In this document: piece after piece, positions 1-9,189 of the stretch
How positions within the stretch are numbered: the stretch's first letter is position 1
Layout of the letters: the number at the start of each line of letters is the position of its first letter
Source of the DNA: an uncultured Collinsella sp.
Lineage (GTDB): Bacteria > Actinomycetota > Coriobacteriia > Coriobacteriales > Coriobacteriaceae
NCBI GenBank assembly: GCA_905197665.1
Contig: CAJJZP010000014.1
Location: 9,720-73,719, forward strand
Direction: 5' to 3'
DNA: 64,000 nt
Translations under genes and position numbers: made by a program
The notes under the pieces: generated by a model
The model's database searches: none
Told to the model about the DNA's origin: nothing
The model's input: the letters and a program-made list of their open reading frames with translations, nothing else

Positions 1-599
1 AATACGGCAGAACCGGCCACGAGCACGTTGGCGCCGGCCTTGACGACCTCGGCGATGTTCTTGGAAGAGACGCCGCCGTCGACCTCGATCATGGGCGACA
101 CGCCGTAGCGCTCGCACATGGCCTTGAGCTCGTGCAGTTTGGCAATGGTACCGGGAATAAAGCTCTGGCCGCCAAAGCCCGGGTTCACACTCATGAGCAG
201 CACCATATCGACGACGTCGATGATGCTCTCGAGCACGCACACGGGGGTGGCGGGGTTGAGCACCACGCCGGCCTTGACGCCGCGCTGCTGCAGATGCGTG
301 AGCGTGCGGTGCAGGTGCGTGGAAGCCTCGTAGTGCACGGTGATCATGTCGGCACCGGCGTCGGCGTACCAATCGACCGTCTCGTCGGGGTTCGACACCA
401 TCAGGTGCGCGTCGACCGGCACGTCGGTGGAGCGCTTGACGGCCTTGAGGATGTCAACGCCAAAGGTGAGGTTGCCGGTAAAGTGGCCGTCCATTACGTC
501 GAAGTGCACGTAGTCGGCACCGGCGATCTTGTCGAGTTCGCCCTTGAGGTTGGCCATGTCGGCCGAGAGGACGGACGGAGCGATTTTAATGGAACCCAT
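1..599 (-). CDS. rpe: ribulose-phosphate 3-epimerase (3' end cut by window)
   Basis: Interconverts D-ribulose 5-phosphate and D-xylulose 5-phosphate in the cytosolic pentose phosphate pathway. About 199 of the usual ~220 residues are present. The N-terminus reads MGSIKIAPSVLSADMANLKG, followed by the metal/catalytic HFDVMDGHF segment, then NPGFGGQSF and the phosphate-binding EVDGGVSSKN motif, all typical of the (beta/alpha)8 epimerase family. The ATG at 599 begins 18 bp after the gpsA stop, so it is probably co-transcribed with gpsA. The C-terminus lies outside the window. Identification is secure from the motifs. Confidence 0.95.
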   Translation of the reverse strand, partial: MGSIKIAPSVLSADMANLKGELDKIAGADYVHFDVMDGHFTGNLTFGVDILKAVKRSTDVPVDAHLMVSNPDETVDWYADAGADMITVHYEASTHLHRTLTHLQQRGVKAGVVLNPATPVCVLESIIDVVDMVLLMSVNPGFGGQSFIPGTIAKLHELKAMCERYGVSPMIEVDGGVSSKNIAEVVKAGANVLVAGSAV

Positions 600-617
600 G
601 GTAGTAGCCTTTCTGCA

Positions 618-1625
618 CTAGTCGGTGAGTCCGTAGAACTCTTGGGAGGGTACGCGGTCGGTAAGAATCTCGAGCGCCCTATCCAACGTAACACCGTTGT
701 AGAGCGTTTGCTCCACGGCAAAGGTGAGCGGAATGTCTACGCCCAGTGAACGGGCAAGCTCACTGACGCTGCGGGCCGCGACGGCGCCCTCGACCACCAT
801 ATGCGTACGTGCCTGGTACTCGTCGAGCGAGACGCCGTGGGCAAACTCGTAGCCAAAGGTGCGGTTGCGCGAATGCTCGGAGGTGCAGGTGGCAATGAGG
901 TCACCCATGCCGGCAAGACCCATGCAGGTCATGGCTTGACCGCCGCGGGCGTGCACCAGACGGCTGATCTCGGCCAGGCCGCGCGTCATGATAAGGGCAA
1001 GCGTGTTGTCGCCCGCACCAGAACCGGCGGAAATGCCGCACACGATGGCGATGACGTTTTTCATGGCGCCGCAAACCTCGACGCCGATCATGTCCTGCGA
1101 CAGGTAGATGCGGAAGGCCGTGGATAGGAGCAGGTCCTTAAAGGTCTCCCCTACCTGCGGATCTTTGCTGGCGATGACGGCGGCAGAAAGCCCGCCGCGG
1201 CAGATCTCCTCGGCATGGTTGGGGCCCGAGAGCGCCGCGACACGCGACTCGTTGCCGATCTCACTGGCGATGACCTCGCTCATAAGCAGGCCGGATTCGG
1301 GCTCAATACCCTTGGTGAGGCAGAGTGTCGGGGTGTCGGCGGCGATGAAGGGTGCTGCCTGATGGCATACGCTGCGCAGGTGTGTGGAGGGCACGGCAAA
1401 GATGATCGCGTCGGCACCGTTGAGCGCCTGGGCGAGCTCAGTCGTTGCTACCACATTGTCCGGTAGCTCGTATCCCACCAGATAGCGCGGGTTGCGGTGC
1501 TCGCCGTTGATGCCGGCGGCCGTCTGCTCGCTATGGGCCCACATGGTCACGCGCTCGGCTCGCGCGGCGGCAAGGCCGGCGACGGCGGTTCCCCAGGAGC
1601 CAGAGCCAATCAGCGCAACATTCAT
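618..1625 (-). CDS. gpsA: glycerol-3-phosphate dehydrogenase [NAD(P)+]
   Basis: Reduces dihydroxyacetone phosphate to sn-glycerol 3-phosphate, the backbone for phospholipids. The 335-residue length is normal for GpsA. The N-terminal Rossmann motif is IGSGSWGTAVAGLAA (about residues 6-20), the catalytic lysine lies in GAMKNVIAI (about residues 187-195), and the substrate-binding GDNTLALIMTRGLAE segment follows. It sits 9 bp downstream of plsY, whose product consumes G3P, so the two steps are genetically coupled. Clear orthologue. Confidence 0.97.
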   Translation of the reverse strand: MNVALIGSGSWGTAVAGLAAARAERVTMWAHSEQTAAGINGEHRNPRYLVGYELPDNVVATTELAQALNGADAIIFAVPSTHLRSVCHQAAPFIAADTPTLCLTKGIEPESGLLMSEVIASEIGNESRVAALSGPNHAEEICRGGLSAAVIASKDPQVGETFKDLLLSTAFRIYLSQDMIGVEVCGAMKNVIAIVCGISAGSGAGDNTLALIMTRGLAEISRLVHARGGQAMTCMGLAGMGDLIATCTSEHSRNRTFGYEFAHGVSLDEYQARTHMVVEGAVAARSVSELARSLGVDIPLTFAVEQTLYNGVTLDRALEILTDRVPSQEFYGLTD

Positions 1626-1634
1626 GACTCTCTC

Positions 1635-2318
1635 CTACTTATCGTCGGGCTCGGTGACGCGCTTGGTAAACGAGAGCTTGGACTCCTTACCGCACGTGAG
1701 TTTTTTGATGTTCGCGCGATGGGCCCACACCACGGTGATGCCGATCATCGCCATGCAAAACTTGAGACCTAGGCTGCTGTACGGAAAGACCGCACAAGCG
1801 GCGATGGGAAGGCCGATGGCGGCGGCAAGCGAGCCCACCGACACGTACTTGGTAATGGCGACGGCTACGATAAACATGCCCAGCAGCGACAGGCCAATGG
1901 GCCAGTACCAGGCAAGGATAACGCCCAGACCGACCGCGATGCCCTTGCCGCCGTGGAAGTTGAGGTAGGGCGAGAAGATGTGGCCCCATACCGCTGCCAG
2001 GCAGATGACACCGAGCATCCAGTCGCCGGGGGCTCCAGGCGCCATGATGTTCGGCGGAAAACCATAGCCCAGATCGGCGATGAGCGGACGGGCGATAAGG
2101 ACACAGATGGCGCCCTTAAGGCAGTCGAGCAGCAGGGTGAGCGCGGCCACCTTGGGGCCGGCCACGCGCAGGGCGTTGGTGGTGCCGATGTTGCCGGAGC
2201 CCGCCTTGCGAATGTCGGTGTGGTTGAACACGCGGCCCAGGATCAGGCCAAACGGAATCGCTCCGATAAAGAACGAGACCACGGCGCAGATGGCGGTCAG
2301 CAGAATCGGATTATGCAT
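1635..2318 (-). CDS. plsY: glycerol-3-phosphate acyltransferase PlsY
   Basis: Integral membrane enzyme that transfers an acyl group from acyl-phosphate to position 1 of glycerol 3-phosphate, starting phosphatidic acid synthesis. It has 227 residues with several hydrophobic segments and the PlsY signatures FIGAIPFGLILGR (N-terminal loop), AGSGNIGTTNALR (about residues 40-52) and FHGGKGIAVGLG (about residues 120-131). Its start overlaps the end of der by 8 bp, indicating translational coupling, and gpsA follows directly. Confidence 0.97.
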   Translation of the reverse strand: MHNPILLTAICAVVSFFIGAIPFGLILGRVFNHTDIRKAGSGNIGTTNALRVAGPKVAALTLLLDCLKGAICVLIARPLIADLGYGFPPNIMAPGAPGDWMLGVICLAAVWGHIFSPYLNFHGGKGIAVGLGVILAWYWPIGLSLLGMFIVAVAITKYVSVGSLAAAIGLPIAACAVFPYSSLGLKFCMAMIGITVVWAHRANIKKLTCGKESKLSFTKRVTEPDDK

Positions 2319-3645
2319 CCTTTTGCTCCTTCTTCCTAAAGAAGAGTCGAATGGGCGTGCCGGAAAAATCGAAGGTCGAGCGCATACGGTTCTCCACGTA
2401 GCGCTGGTAGGTGTCGTTGACCAGGTCGCTGTGGTTGACGAAGAACGTAAACGTCGGCGGGTTGACTCCAGTCTGGGTCACGTAGTGCATGCGCAGGCGA
2501 CGCTTGCCGTCCACCACGGTGTGGCCAAACTCGCGCAGGTCGGTGAGGAACGTGTTGAGGCGCGAGGTGGTGATCTTTTGCGAGCGCGTCTTTTCGGCAG
2601 CGTCGACCATCGCCCAGATCTTCTCGACGCTGCGACCGGTCAGGGCCGAGATGCGCAGGTACTGAGCCCAGGGAGCCATGACGCCTAGACGGCGGTCGAC
2701 GGTCTCCATGCAGGCCTCGCGCTTGCGATCGTCGTCGAGCAGGTCCCACTTGTTGAGCAGAACCACGATGGCGCAGCCGCGCTCGATGGCCAAGCCCATG
2801 ACCTTCTGGTCCTGCTCGGTGACGCCCACGGAGGCATCGACGACGAGCAGCGCCACGTCGGCGCGGTCGATGGCACGCAGGCCGCGGACCATGGAGTAGT
2901 ACTCGATGTTCTCGTACACGGTGCTCTTCTTGCGAATGCCCGCGGTGTCGACCATGCGGTAGTGCTTGCCATCGCGCTCGACGACCGTGTCGATGGCGTC
3001 GCGCGTGGTGCCGGCGATGTTCGAGACGATGGAGCGATCGGCGCCCAGGATGCGGTTGAACAGCGAGGACTTACCGGCGTTGGGGCGGCCGATGATGGCC
3101 ACGTTCAGTGCATCTGGGAACTCGTCGGCGACTTCGTCCTCCTCCTCGGGCAACAGGGCCACGATGTCGTCGAGCAGGTCGCCCGTGCCGTGGCCGTGCA
3201 GGGCCGAGAGCGGCGTGGGCTCGCCGATGCCGAGGGAATAGAACTCCCAGATGCTGTCGTTCTCGCGATCGGGGTTGTCGAGCTTGTTCACCAGCAGAAA
3301 GACCGGCTTGTCGGAGCGCTTGAGCATGCGGGCGACTGATTCGTCCTCCTCGGTGACGCCGGTGCGGCCGTCGACCACAAACAGGATGACGGCGGCTTCC
3401 TCGGCGGCGGCGAGCGCCTGGTCGCGGATGGACGTGGCAAAGACATCGTCGCTCTTGAGCGGCTCGATACCGCCCGTGTCGACGATGGTGAACTCACGAC
3501 CGTTCCAATCGGCCGTGTGATATGAGCGGTCGCGTGTGACGCCGCGGGACTCGTGGACGATGGCGTCCGAGGTCTGGGCCAGGCGGTTAACGAGCGTGGA
3601 CTTGCCCACGTTGGGGCGTCCGACGACGGCGACGATAGGTTTCAT
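2311..3645 (-). CDS. der: GTPase Der (EngA), ribosome assembly
   Basis: Double-GTPase needed for 50S subunit maturation. I place the start at the ATG at 3645 (MKPIVAVVGRPNVGKST) because it follows an AAAGGAGAG Shine-Dalgarno sequence, although the frame stays open further upstream. That gives 444 residues, the normal size. The first G domain has GRPNVGKST, DTGG and NKLD motifs and the second has GRPNAGKSS, DTAG and NKWD, followed by a KH-like C-terminal domain. It is embedded between the DUF512 gene (10 bp upstream) and plsY (overlap). Confidence 0.97.
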   Translation of the reverse strand: MKPIVAVVGRPNVGKSTLVNRLAQTSDAIVHESRGVTRDRSYHTADWNGREFTIVDTGGIEPLKSDDVFATSIRDQALAAAEEAAVILFVVDGRTGVTEEDESVARMLKRSDKPVFLLVNKLDNPDRENDSIWEFYSLGIGEPTPLSALHGHGTGDLLDDIVALLPEEEDEVADEFPDALNVAIIGRPNAGKSSLFNRILGADRSIVSNIAGTTRDAIDTVVERDGKHYRMVDTAGIRKKSTVYENIEYYSMVRGLRAIDRADVALLVVDASVGVTEQDQKVMGLAIERGCAIVVLLNKWDLLDDDRKREACMETVDRRLGVMAPWAQYLRISALTGRSVEKIWAMVDAAEKTRSQKITTSRLNTFLTDLREFGHTVVDGKRRLRMHYVTQTGVNPPTFTFFVNHSDLVNDTYQRYVENRMRSTFDFSGTPIRLFFRKKEQKDA

Positions 3646-3655
3646 CTGCTCTCCT

Positions 3656-5098
3656 TTAATGGGTAGGGTCAGCGGAAGTGTTAGAGTCGGCAGGCATAAT
3701 GCCAAGGATGTGCTCCAGGGTATCGAGCAGCTCATGCGGCATGGTCGACACCACATGAACCTCGGCGCCGCGACTGGTAAGGCTTGCGAGTAAATCGTCA
3801 CGATGATACTCGTCAAGCGTCATGCCGTCAGCGTTGAACATGAGCTTAGGCACAAAGAGCATAACCCCCGACAGATCTTGGGGCAGCTGCTCCAGAATGT
3901 CACACGCGACGATGAGGCCGGTTACGTCCACGTTGCCACCAAAGTAGCGGTTCTTGATGGCCGTGACAGTGCCGGCGAGTCCCTTGGGCGACTCCACAAA
4001 GCGGGCCACGGTGTCGCGAGCGCTGGCGCCCGAGAGACACAGCAGGTGCTGGCTGCGGGCGGCGATGGCCTCGCGGACGCGGGCCAGTCGCTCGGCATCG
4101 GTAGCCAGCACGTCGTCGGTCTCGTCCAGATACGAGCGGATCATGCCGATGCCGTCGTAGTACTGTGGGTAACCGTCGTAAAAGTCCGCCTCGGGAGGAT
4201 CGATGCCGGCGTCCAGATAGAACTCGTCGCTCATCTGGAAGGTGTGGCGGCCAAAGCGCTCGTAGGCTCGATCCTGGTAAGGACGGATCATGGCAATGGT
4301 CTCGCGCGCTAGCTCGGGCTTGTCGCTGTAGGACCAGCTAAAACGGTTTTGATGCTTGGTAAAACCGAGCGGCACAATGCCCAGACTTGTGATTTGCTCG
4401 TGCTCCTCGCAAAAGCGCAGAGTCTTTTCCAGCTCCTCGCCGTCGTTCATGCCGGGGCACAGCACAATCTGCGCATGAATCTCAATGCCGGCGGCCATGA
4501 TGGCTTCGAGTACGTCCATGCCGCGCTGGGCGTTGCGGCCCATCATGCGGCGGCGGACGTCGGGGCTTACGGCATGGACCGACACGTTCATGGGGCTCAT
4601 GTTGCGGTCAATGACGTTTTGCACGTCCTCGTCGGTGAGGTTTGTGAGCGTGACGAAATTACCCTGTAAAAAGCTCAGGCGGTAGTCATCATCGCGGATG
4701 TAGAGCGTGGAGCGTCCGCCCTTGGGCAACATGGTCATAAAGCAGAACACGCAGGCGTTTACGCAGGTACGCATGCCATCGAAGATGGGGCCATCGAACT
4801 CCAGACCCCAGTCCTCGCCGGGAAAGCGATCAAGCTCAACGGGGGTGACGGTGCCGTCGCGTGGATCGAAAACCTCCAGCTCGACGGTGTCGTCATCTGC
4901 CTCCCAGAGCCACACGATCATATCGGTCAGTTGCTCGTCGTTGACCGTGAGCACGCGCATGCCCGGCTCGATTCCCACGTCCCATGCGGGCGATTCGGGG
5001 CGCACGTTTTTAATGAGCGCGCCCTCACCCGGCTCGGGGTCGCGGCTGCGCCCGTAATCGGCCACCTCGGCGGCGTATGCGGGTACGGTCTGGTCCAT
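3656..5098 (-). CDS. DUF512 family radical-SAM/PDZ protein
   Basis: Protein of 480 residues in a family widespread in Firmicutes and Actinobacteria, often beside der as here; its biochemical role is not established. An N-terminal PDZ-like segment (ESPAWDVGIEPGMRVLTVND, about residues 35-54) precedes a radical-SAM-type cysteine motif CVNACVFC (CX3CX2C, near residue 110). The C-terminal half matches the DUF512 domain, with FGGNVDVTGLI and a conserved MFVPKLMFN-like segment. I chose the ATG at 5098, 2 bp after the ispH stop, because the upstream in-frame extension overlaps ispH and is Arg/His-rich shadow sequence. Family assignment is sure, function open. Confidence 0.9.
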   Translation of the reverse strand: MDQTVPAYAAEVADYGRSRDPEPGEGALIKNVRPESPAWDVGIEPGMRVLTVNDEQLTDMIVWLWEADDDTVELEVFDPRDGTVTPVELDRFPGEDWGLEFDGPIFDGMRTCVNACVFCFMTMLPKGGRSTLYIRDDDYRLSFLQGNFVTLTNLTDEDVQNVIDRNMSPMNVSVHAVSPDVRRRMMGRNAQRGMDVLEAIMAAGIEIHAQIVLCPGMNDGEELEKTLRFCEEHEQITSLGIVPLGFTKHQNRFSWSYSDKPELARETIAMIRPYQDRAYERFGRHTFQMSDEFYLDAGIDPPEADFYDGYPQYYDGIGMIRSYLDETDDVLATDAERLARVREAIAARSQHLLCLSGASARDTVARFVESPKGLAGTVTAIKNRYFGGNVDVTGLIVACDILEQLPQDLSGVMLFVPKLMFNADGMTLDEYHRDDLLASLTSRGAEVHVVSTMPHELLDTLEHILGIMPADSNTSADPTH

Positions 5099-5100
5099 GA

Positions 5101-5985
5101 TTAGCGGCAAAGCTCCTTGATGCGCTCGACGGCGCGCTCGATGTGTTCTTGCGGGGTGGAGGCTCCGGCGGTGATGCCGATGTGGCGTGCGTTGACAAAC
5201 CATGCGGCCTCGATCTCGGATGTCTCCTCGATGTGATGGGTGTGCTTGCAAGCCTCGGCGCAAATCTGCGCCAGGCGGCGGGTGTTGCCCGAGTTCTTGC
5301 CGCCCACCACGACCATGCAGTCGCAGCGGTTGGCAAGTGCGGCTGCTGCCTGTTGACGCTCGCTCGTGGCGGCGCAGATCGTGTTGATCACACGCAGCTC
5401 CTGCACGCGCGGGGTAATGGCGGCAACAACCTCGGACAGGTTCTGCGCGGTTTGGGTGGTCTGGACAACTAGGCCCACCTTGCCCTTGAGCGGCAGCGCG
5501 TCCGCATCGGCGGCGCAGCTCACGACCTGCGCGTCATCGCCGGCATGGCCCAGGATGCCCTCCACCTCGGGATGGCCCGGCTCGCCCACGACGAGCACGC
5601 GATAGCCCTCGCGTACCAGGCGCTCGGCGGCCACGTGGACCTTCTTCACGTAAGGGCAGGTGGCATCGACCACATCGAGGCCGCGCTTGCGAGCGGCCTC
5701 GATCACCTGCGGCACCACGCCGTGCGCGCGGATGATCACGGTGCCCGTTGCGGCATCGTCCAGGGTGTCGGCCAGACCGACGCCTGCCTCGGCAAGCTCG
5801 CGCACCACGATGGGGTTATGGATGAGCGGACCCAGGGTGTGGACCTGAGAGGTCTCCCCCACCTGCGGGGCGGCCGCCAGGGCCATATCGAGCGCGCGCT
5901 GCACGCCGTAGCAGGTGCCGGCGTGGGCGGCGATTTCGATGGTGGGGTCGTCTGCCTTGCCGGGCACGGCCTCGGCAGAGCTCAT
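5101..5985 (-). CDS. ispH: 4-hydroxy-3-methylbut-2-enyl diphosphate reductase
   Basis: Last step of the MEP isoprenoid pathway, reducing HMBPP to IPP and DMAPP with an iron-sulfur cluster. The three cluster cysteines are visible in GTCYGVQRAL, DATCPYVKKVH and NTICAATSERQQ. I favour the ATG at 5985 (294 residues) because GGTGAGGAAG precedes it; another in-frame ATG at 6000 has a weaker upstream sequence. It lies just downstream of plsC and 2 bp before the DUF512 gene, suggesting a shared transcript. Confidence 0.95.
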   Translation of the reverse strand: MSSAEAVPGKADDPTIEIAAHAGTCYGVQRALDMALAAAPQVGETSQVHTLGPLIHNPIVVRELAEAGVGLADTLDDAATGTVIIRAHGVVPQVIEAARKRGLDVVDATCPYVKKVHVAAERLVREGYRVLVVGEPGHPEVEGILGHAGDDAQVVSCAADADALPLKGKVGLVVQTTQTAQNLSEVVAAITPRVQELRVINTICAATSERQQAAAALANRCDCMVVVGGKNSGNTRRLAQICAEACKHTHHIEETSEIEAAWFVNARHIGITAGASTPQEHIERAVERIKELCR

Positions 5986-6002
5986 GACTTCCTCACCCAT
6001 GG

Positions 6003-6731
6003 CTAGAACCTGCCCGGATGCTCGGCGCACAGCTCGTCACGCATGGCGTATACGCGGCTCATGGCCTCGGACTCAAACCAAGCCAGGCGCTCCTTGCGCT
6101 TGAGCTCGGCCGGTGCATCGGAAAGCGAGACGGCCTTGCCGGCACGAATCCAGCACTTCTTGGGACGCATGAGCTTTTTGCCCGCAGGCGTGATGTCGGA
6201 CCAGCCGCAGATGGCGAGCGGGTTGACGGGCGCCTTGCCCATCTGAGCGATGAGCGCAAAACCGCCGTGGACCTCGGGCTTGATCTCGCGCGAGCGGATG
6301 CGCGTGCCCTCGGGGAAGATCAGGACGTCCTCGCCGCGCTGCAGCGCATGCTGGGCGGCGCGCAGGCACTTCATGTCGGCGGTGCCACGCTCGACAGGAA
6401 TGCCGCCCACGCGGCTAAAGGCCCAGCGTACGATCTTGCTCTTGGCGAATTCGGATTTAAAGATGGGACGCACGCGGCGGCCGCCAAAGTACAGCGCCGT
6501 CTCCACGGCCAGCACCTCGGCCATCGAGGTGTGGTTGCAGATGACCACGCTGCCGCGGCCTTCCTGGCGCTCAAACAGCAGGTCAGCGTCCTCGACCTTC
6601 CAACGCCACATGAGCTTGGAGAAGGCCCACAGGATGCCCATGACCACGGCGACGATGCCGCGGATGAGCGCCGGGAACTCGGCATAGGGGGCGTTGTAGT
6701 AATCCTCGGGCGTCTGCTTAAACAGGCGCAT
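6003..6731 (-). CDS. plsC: 1-acyl-sn-glycerol-3-phosphate acyltransferase family protein
   Basis: Probably acylates lysophosphatidic acid to phosphatidic acid at the membrane. It has 242 residues with one N-terminal hydrophobic segment (about residues 20-42). The glycine-rich FPEGTRIRS motif and the GGIPVERG motif of the LPLAT superfamily are present. Motif I reads NHTSMAEV, which is HX4E, while most family members have HX4D. This may lower or change activity, or may be a tolerated variant. It is 3 bp downstream of cmk. The exact acyl acceptor cannot be told from sequence. Confidence 0.88.
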   Translation of the reverse strand: MRLFKQTPEDYYNAPYAEFPALIRGIVAVVMGILWAFSKLMWRWKVEDADLLFERQEGRGSVVICNHTSMAEVLAVETALYFGGRRVRPIFKSEFAKSKIVRWAFSRVGGIPVERGTADMKCLRAAQHALQRGEDVLIFPEGTRIRSREIKPEVHGGFALIAQMGKAPVNPLAICGWSDITPAGKKLMRPKKCWIRAGKAVSLSDAPAELKRKERLAWFESEAMSRVYAMRDELCAEHPGRF

Positions 6732-6734
6732 GGG

Positions 6735-7421
6735 CTACCTCCTTTGGTTGATGAGGTCTTCGATAATGCGGACGACCTCATCGATGGTGTGGGCGGTGGA
6801 GTCGACGTGCACGGCGTCCTCGGCTGGCACGAGCGGCGCGACCTCGCGGCTGCTGTCGAGCTTGTCGCGCTGTTTGAGGGCGTCGAGGGTCTCGTCGACC
6901 TCGGCCTCGAGCTGCGCGGGCGTGAGCGGCTGAGCATCGTTTTGGTGACGCTGCAGCACGCGGCGGCGGGCGCGCTCGCGCGGGTCGGCGGTCAGGAAGA
7001 CCTTGACCTGCGCGTTAGGGAACACGACGGTTCCGATGTCGCGACCCTCGGCCACGATATCGCGGTCCTCGGCGGCGCGGCGCTGATGGATGAGCATGGC
7101 GGCGCGCACGCCCGGGTAGGCCGAGACTTTGGACACGTTGGCGTCGACCTGCGGGGTGCGGATGGCGGCCGAAGCGTCCTGGCCGTCAATGGTCAGGCGC
7201 GTGTCCTCGCCGGTGCCGTTGGTAAAGCGAATCTCGATCTGCTCGGCGAGGGCGTCGATGGCCGCCTCGTCGTCTAGATCGATGCCGCGGTCGAGCGCGG
7301 CGAAGGTGACGGCGCGATACATGGCACCCGTGTCGAGCTTGTTAAAGCCAAGCTGGCGGGCGATCTCCTTGGCGATAGTGGACTTGCCGGAACCGGCGGG
7401 GCCGTCGATGGCGACGATCAT
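6735..7421 (-). CDS. cmk: cytidylate kinase
   Basis: Phosphorylates CMP and dCMP with ATP. The P-loop GPAGSGKST sits at residues 7-15 directly after the start (MIVAIDGPAGSGKST), followed by LDTGAMYRAVT and a DIGTVVFPNA segment typical of bacterial Cmk. I use the ATG at 7421 for a 228-residue protein of normal size; upstream in-frame sequence is low-complexity Ser/Arg/Pro and lacks homology. A 67-bp gap separates it from the rluB-like gene. Confidence 0.96.
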   Translation of the reverse strand: MIVAIDGPAGSGKSTIAKEIARQLGFNKLDTGAMYRAVTFAALDRGIDLDDEAAIDALAEQIEIRFTNGTGEDTRLTIDGQDASAAIRTPQVDANVSKVSAYPGVRAAMLIHQRRAAEDRDIVAEGRDIGTVVFPNAQVKVFLTADPRERARRRVLQRHQNDAQPLTPAQLEAEVDETLDALKQRDKLDSSREVAPLVPAEDAVHVDSTAHTIDEVVRIIEDLINQRR

Positions 7422-7488
7422 GCAATGCTTCCTTTCGATGGTTGACGTGCTGGTATGGTTCGCGGGCGCTGGGGGCACGGCGGGTTGT

Positions 7489-8463
7489 CTAGCCCGTGTA
7501 GCGCTCGCGGTAGGTGTTGCGCTTGGGTGCGGAGCCGTGGCTACCGTGGTGACGCGTGCGACTGGCGGGCGTGTCTTGGGGCTTGCCGCCGTTTCGCTTG
7601 TCGATCGCCTGCTTGGGCGGGATGCCACCGGCCTTGAGGATCTGCACCTCGCGGTCGGTGAGCTCGCGCCACGAGCCCTTGGCCACGCCCTCGAGCTCAA
7701 GGCCGGCAAAGTTGCAGCGGTGCAGGCGGATCACCGGATGGTGAATCTTGCTCAGCATGCGCTTGACCTGGTTCTTGCGCCCCTCGCGGATGATGACCTC
7801 CACGGCGGTGGTGCCGGGCTTGATGCCTTGGGGAGCTACGGCCTCGGCCTCGCGCGCGTTGATGACGCGGCAGATCGCCGGCTGGCACAGGCCGTCGTCG
7901 AGCTCGATGCCGCGACGGAGTGGTTCCAAATCGCGATCGGTCAGGTGGCCGTCCACCAGCGCCTGGTAGGTCTTGTAGACGTGCTTGCTGGGGTGCAGCA
8001 GATCCTGCGACAGATCGCCGTCGGTGGTAAAGAGCAATAGGCCCGTGGTGTCGCGGTCAAGGCGACCCACCGGGAAGAGCCCCGGAAAGCGGTCGCGGGG
8101 GACCAGGTCGGCAACGCAGGGGCGCTCCTGCGGGTCGCTCATGGTGGTGAGGAAGCCGGTCGGCTTGTAGACCATCAGGTACACGGCGCCCTGGTTGAGC
8201 TTGACGGGCATGCCGTCGACCTCGATATGGTCGCGATCGACGTCGACCTTGGTGCCCAGTTCGGTCGCGACCTGGCCGTTGACGGTCACGCGGCCGGCGG
8301 TCATCAGGTCCTCCGAGCCGCGGCGGCTCGCCACGCCCGCGCGAGCCAAAAAGCGCTGTAGGCGCATCGTGTGTGGGTAGACGGGCTGGGCGTCGGTCGT
8401 GGCCGGCACCGTGCCCGTGCCGGCCACGCCGCGCGTCTCCCCTACTTCGTTAGTCCTTGTCAT
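7489..8463 (-). CDS. rluB: ribosomal large subunit pseudouridine synthase, RluB/RsuA type
   Basis: Isomerises a specific rRNA uridine to pseudouridine. An S4 RNA-binding domain (MRLQRFLARAGVASRRGSED, starting about residue 33) precedes the catalytic domain, whose aspartate is in GRLDRDTTGLLLFT. The ATG at 8463 follows a strong GGAGGG Shine-Dalgarno sequence and overlaps the scpB stop by 14 bp, so I keep the ~32-residue N-terminal extension. The C-terminal tail is rich in Arg, Lys, Gly and Thr. The scpA-scpB-rluB-cmk order is common in Gram-positive genomes and supports the RluB call. Confidence 0.92.
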   Translation of the reverse strand: MTRTNEVGETRGVAGTGTVPATTDAQPVYPHTMRLQRFLARAGVASRRGSEDLMTAGRVTVNGQVATELGTKVDVDRDHIEVDGMPVKLNQGAVYLMVYKPTGFLTTMSDPQERPCVADLVPRDRFPGLFPVGRLDRDTTGLLLFTTDGDLSQDLLHPSKHVYKTYQALVDGHLTDRDLEPLRRGIELDDGLCQPAICRVINAREAEAVAPQGIKPGTTAVEVIIREGRKNQVKRMLSKIHHPVIRLHRCNFAGLELEGVAKGSWRELTDREVQILKAGGIPPKQAIDKRNGGKPQDTPASRTRHHGSHGSAPKRNTYRERYTG

Positions 8464-9178
8464 GCAAACCCTCCGAGGTCTCGTCGACGACTAGGGCTTC
8501 CAAGTCCTCGACTGCCTCAACATCTTCAACATCGGTATCGATCAGTTCGCGCTCTTCGTCCAGGTCCTCAGCCTGCTCCTCGAGCGTGGACTGAATGCTG
8601 CGGCCGCTCAGGCGCTCGCGGATAAACTGGCGCGACTGCTCGTCGGGGGCAAACTGTTCCAGATCGGGCAGGTCGCGGGTGGAGCGCAGGCCGAACTTTT
8701 CCAAGAAGGCGTTGGTCGTGCCGTAGATGATGGCTTGACCGCGCTGGGGGTCGCGTCCGAGCTCGCGCACCAGACCTTTGTCCACGAGCGACGCGATGAC
8801 GCCGTCGGAATTGACGCCGCGGATGCCCTTGACCACCTCGCGCGTCACGGGCTGGTGGTATGCGATGACGGCCAGTGTTTCGAGCGCGGCCTGCGACAGC
8901 TTTTGCGTGTCCCAGCTCAACACATAGGCCTCGACCACGTCGTGGTAGGCGGGGTGCGTAAACAGGCGCCAGCCGCCGGCGACCTCACGCAGCTGAAAGC
9001 CACGGTTGGCCTCCTCGTACTCAACCTTGAGCTCGGCGAGCAGCGATGCGCACTCGCCGGGGGCGATATCCAGTGCGCCGGCGAGCGCGGGCGCACTCAC
9101 CGGGTCGCTCGACACCAGCAGCAGCGCCTCGAGGGCGCCTTTGAGGCTGTTTGCCTCCAGCGTTGAAAGGGTTGACAT
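8450..9178 (-). CDS. scpB: segregation and condensation protein B
   Basis: Winged-helix kleisin-interacting subunit of the SMC-ScpAB condensin. It has 242 residues with the ScpB core (LKGALEALLLVSSDPVSAPA, then LSQAALETLAVIAYHQPVTR and VIASLVDKGLVRELGR). The C-terminal ~50 residues are very acidic, with a run of Glu/Asp around EEQAEDLDEEREL. It lies 11 bp after scpA and overlaps the pseudouridine synthase start. Confidence 0.96.
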   Translation of the reverse strand: MSTLSTLEANSLKGALEALLLVSSDPVSAPALAGALDIAPGECASLLAELKVEYEEANRGFQLREVAGGWRLFTHPAYHDVVEAYVLSWDTQKLSQAALETLAVIAYHQPVTREVVKGIRGVNSDGVIASLVDKGLVRELGRDPQRGQAIIYGTTNAFLEKFGLRSTRDLPDLEQFAPDEQSRQFIRERLSGRSIQSTLEEQAEDLDEERELIDTDVEDVEAVEDLEALVVDETSEGLHDKD

Positions 9179-9189
9179 GGTTGCTGCTC

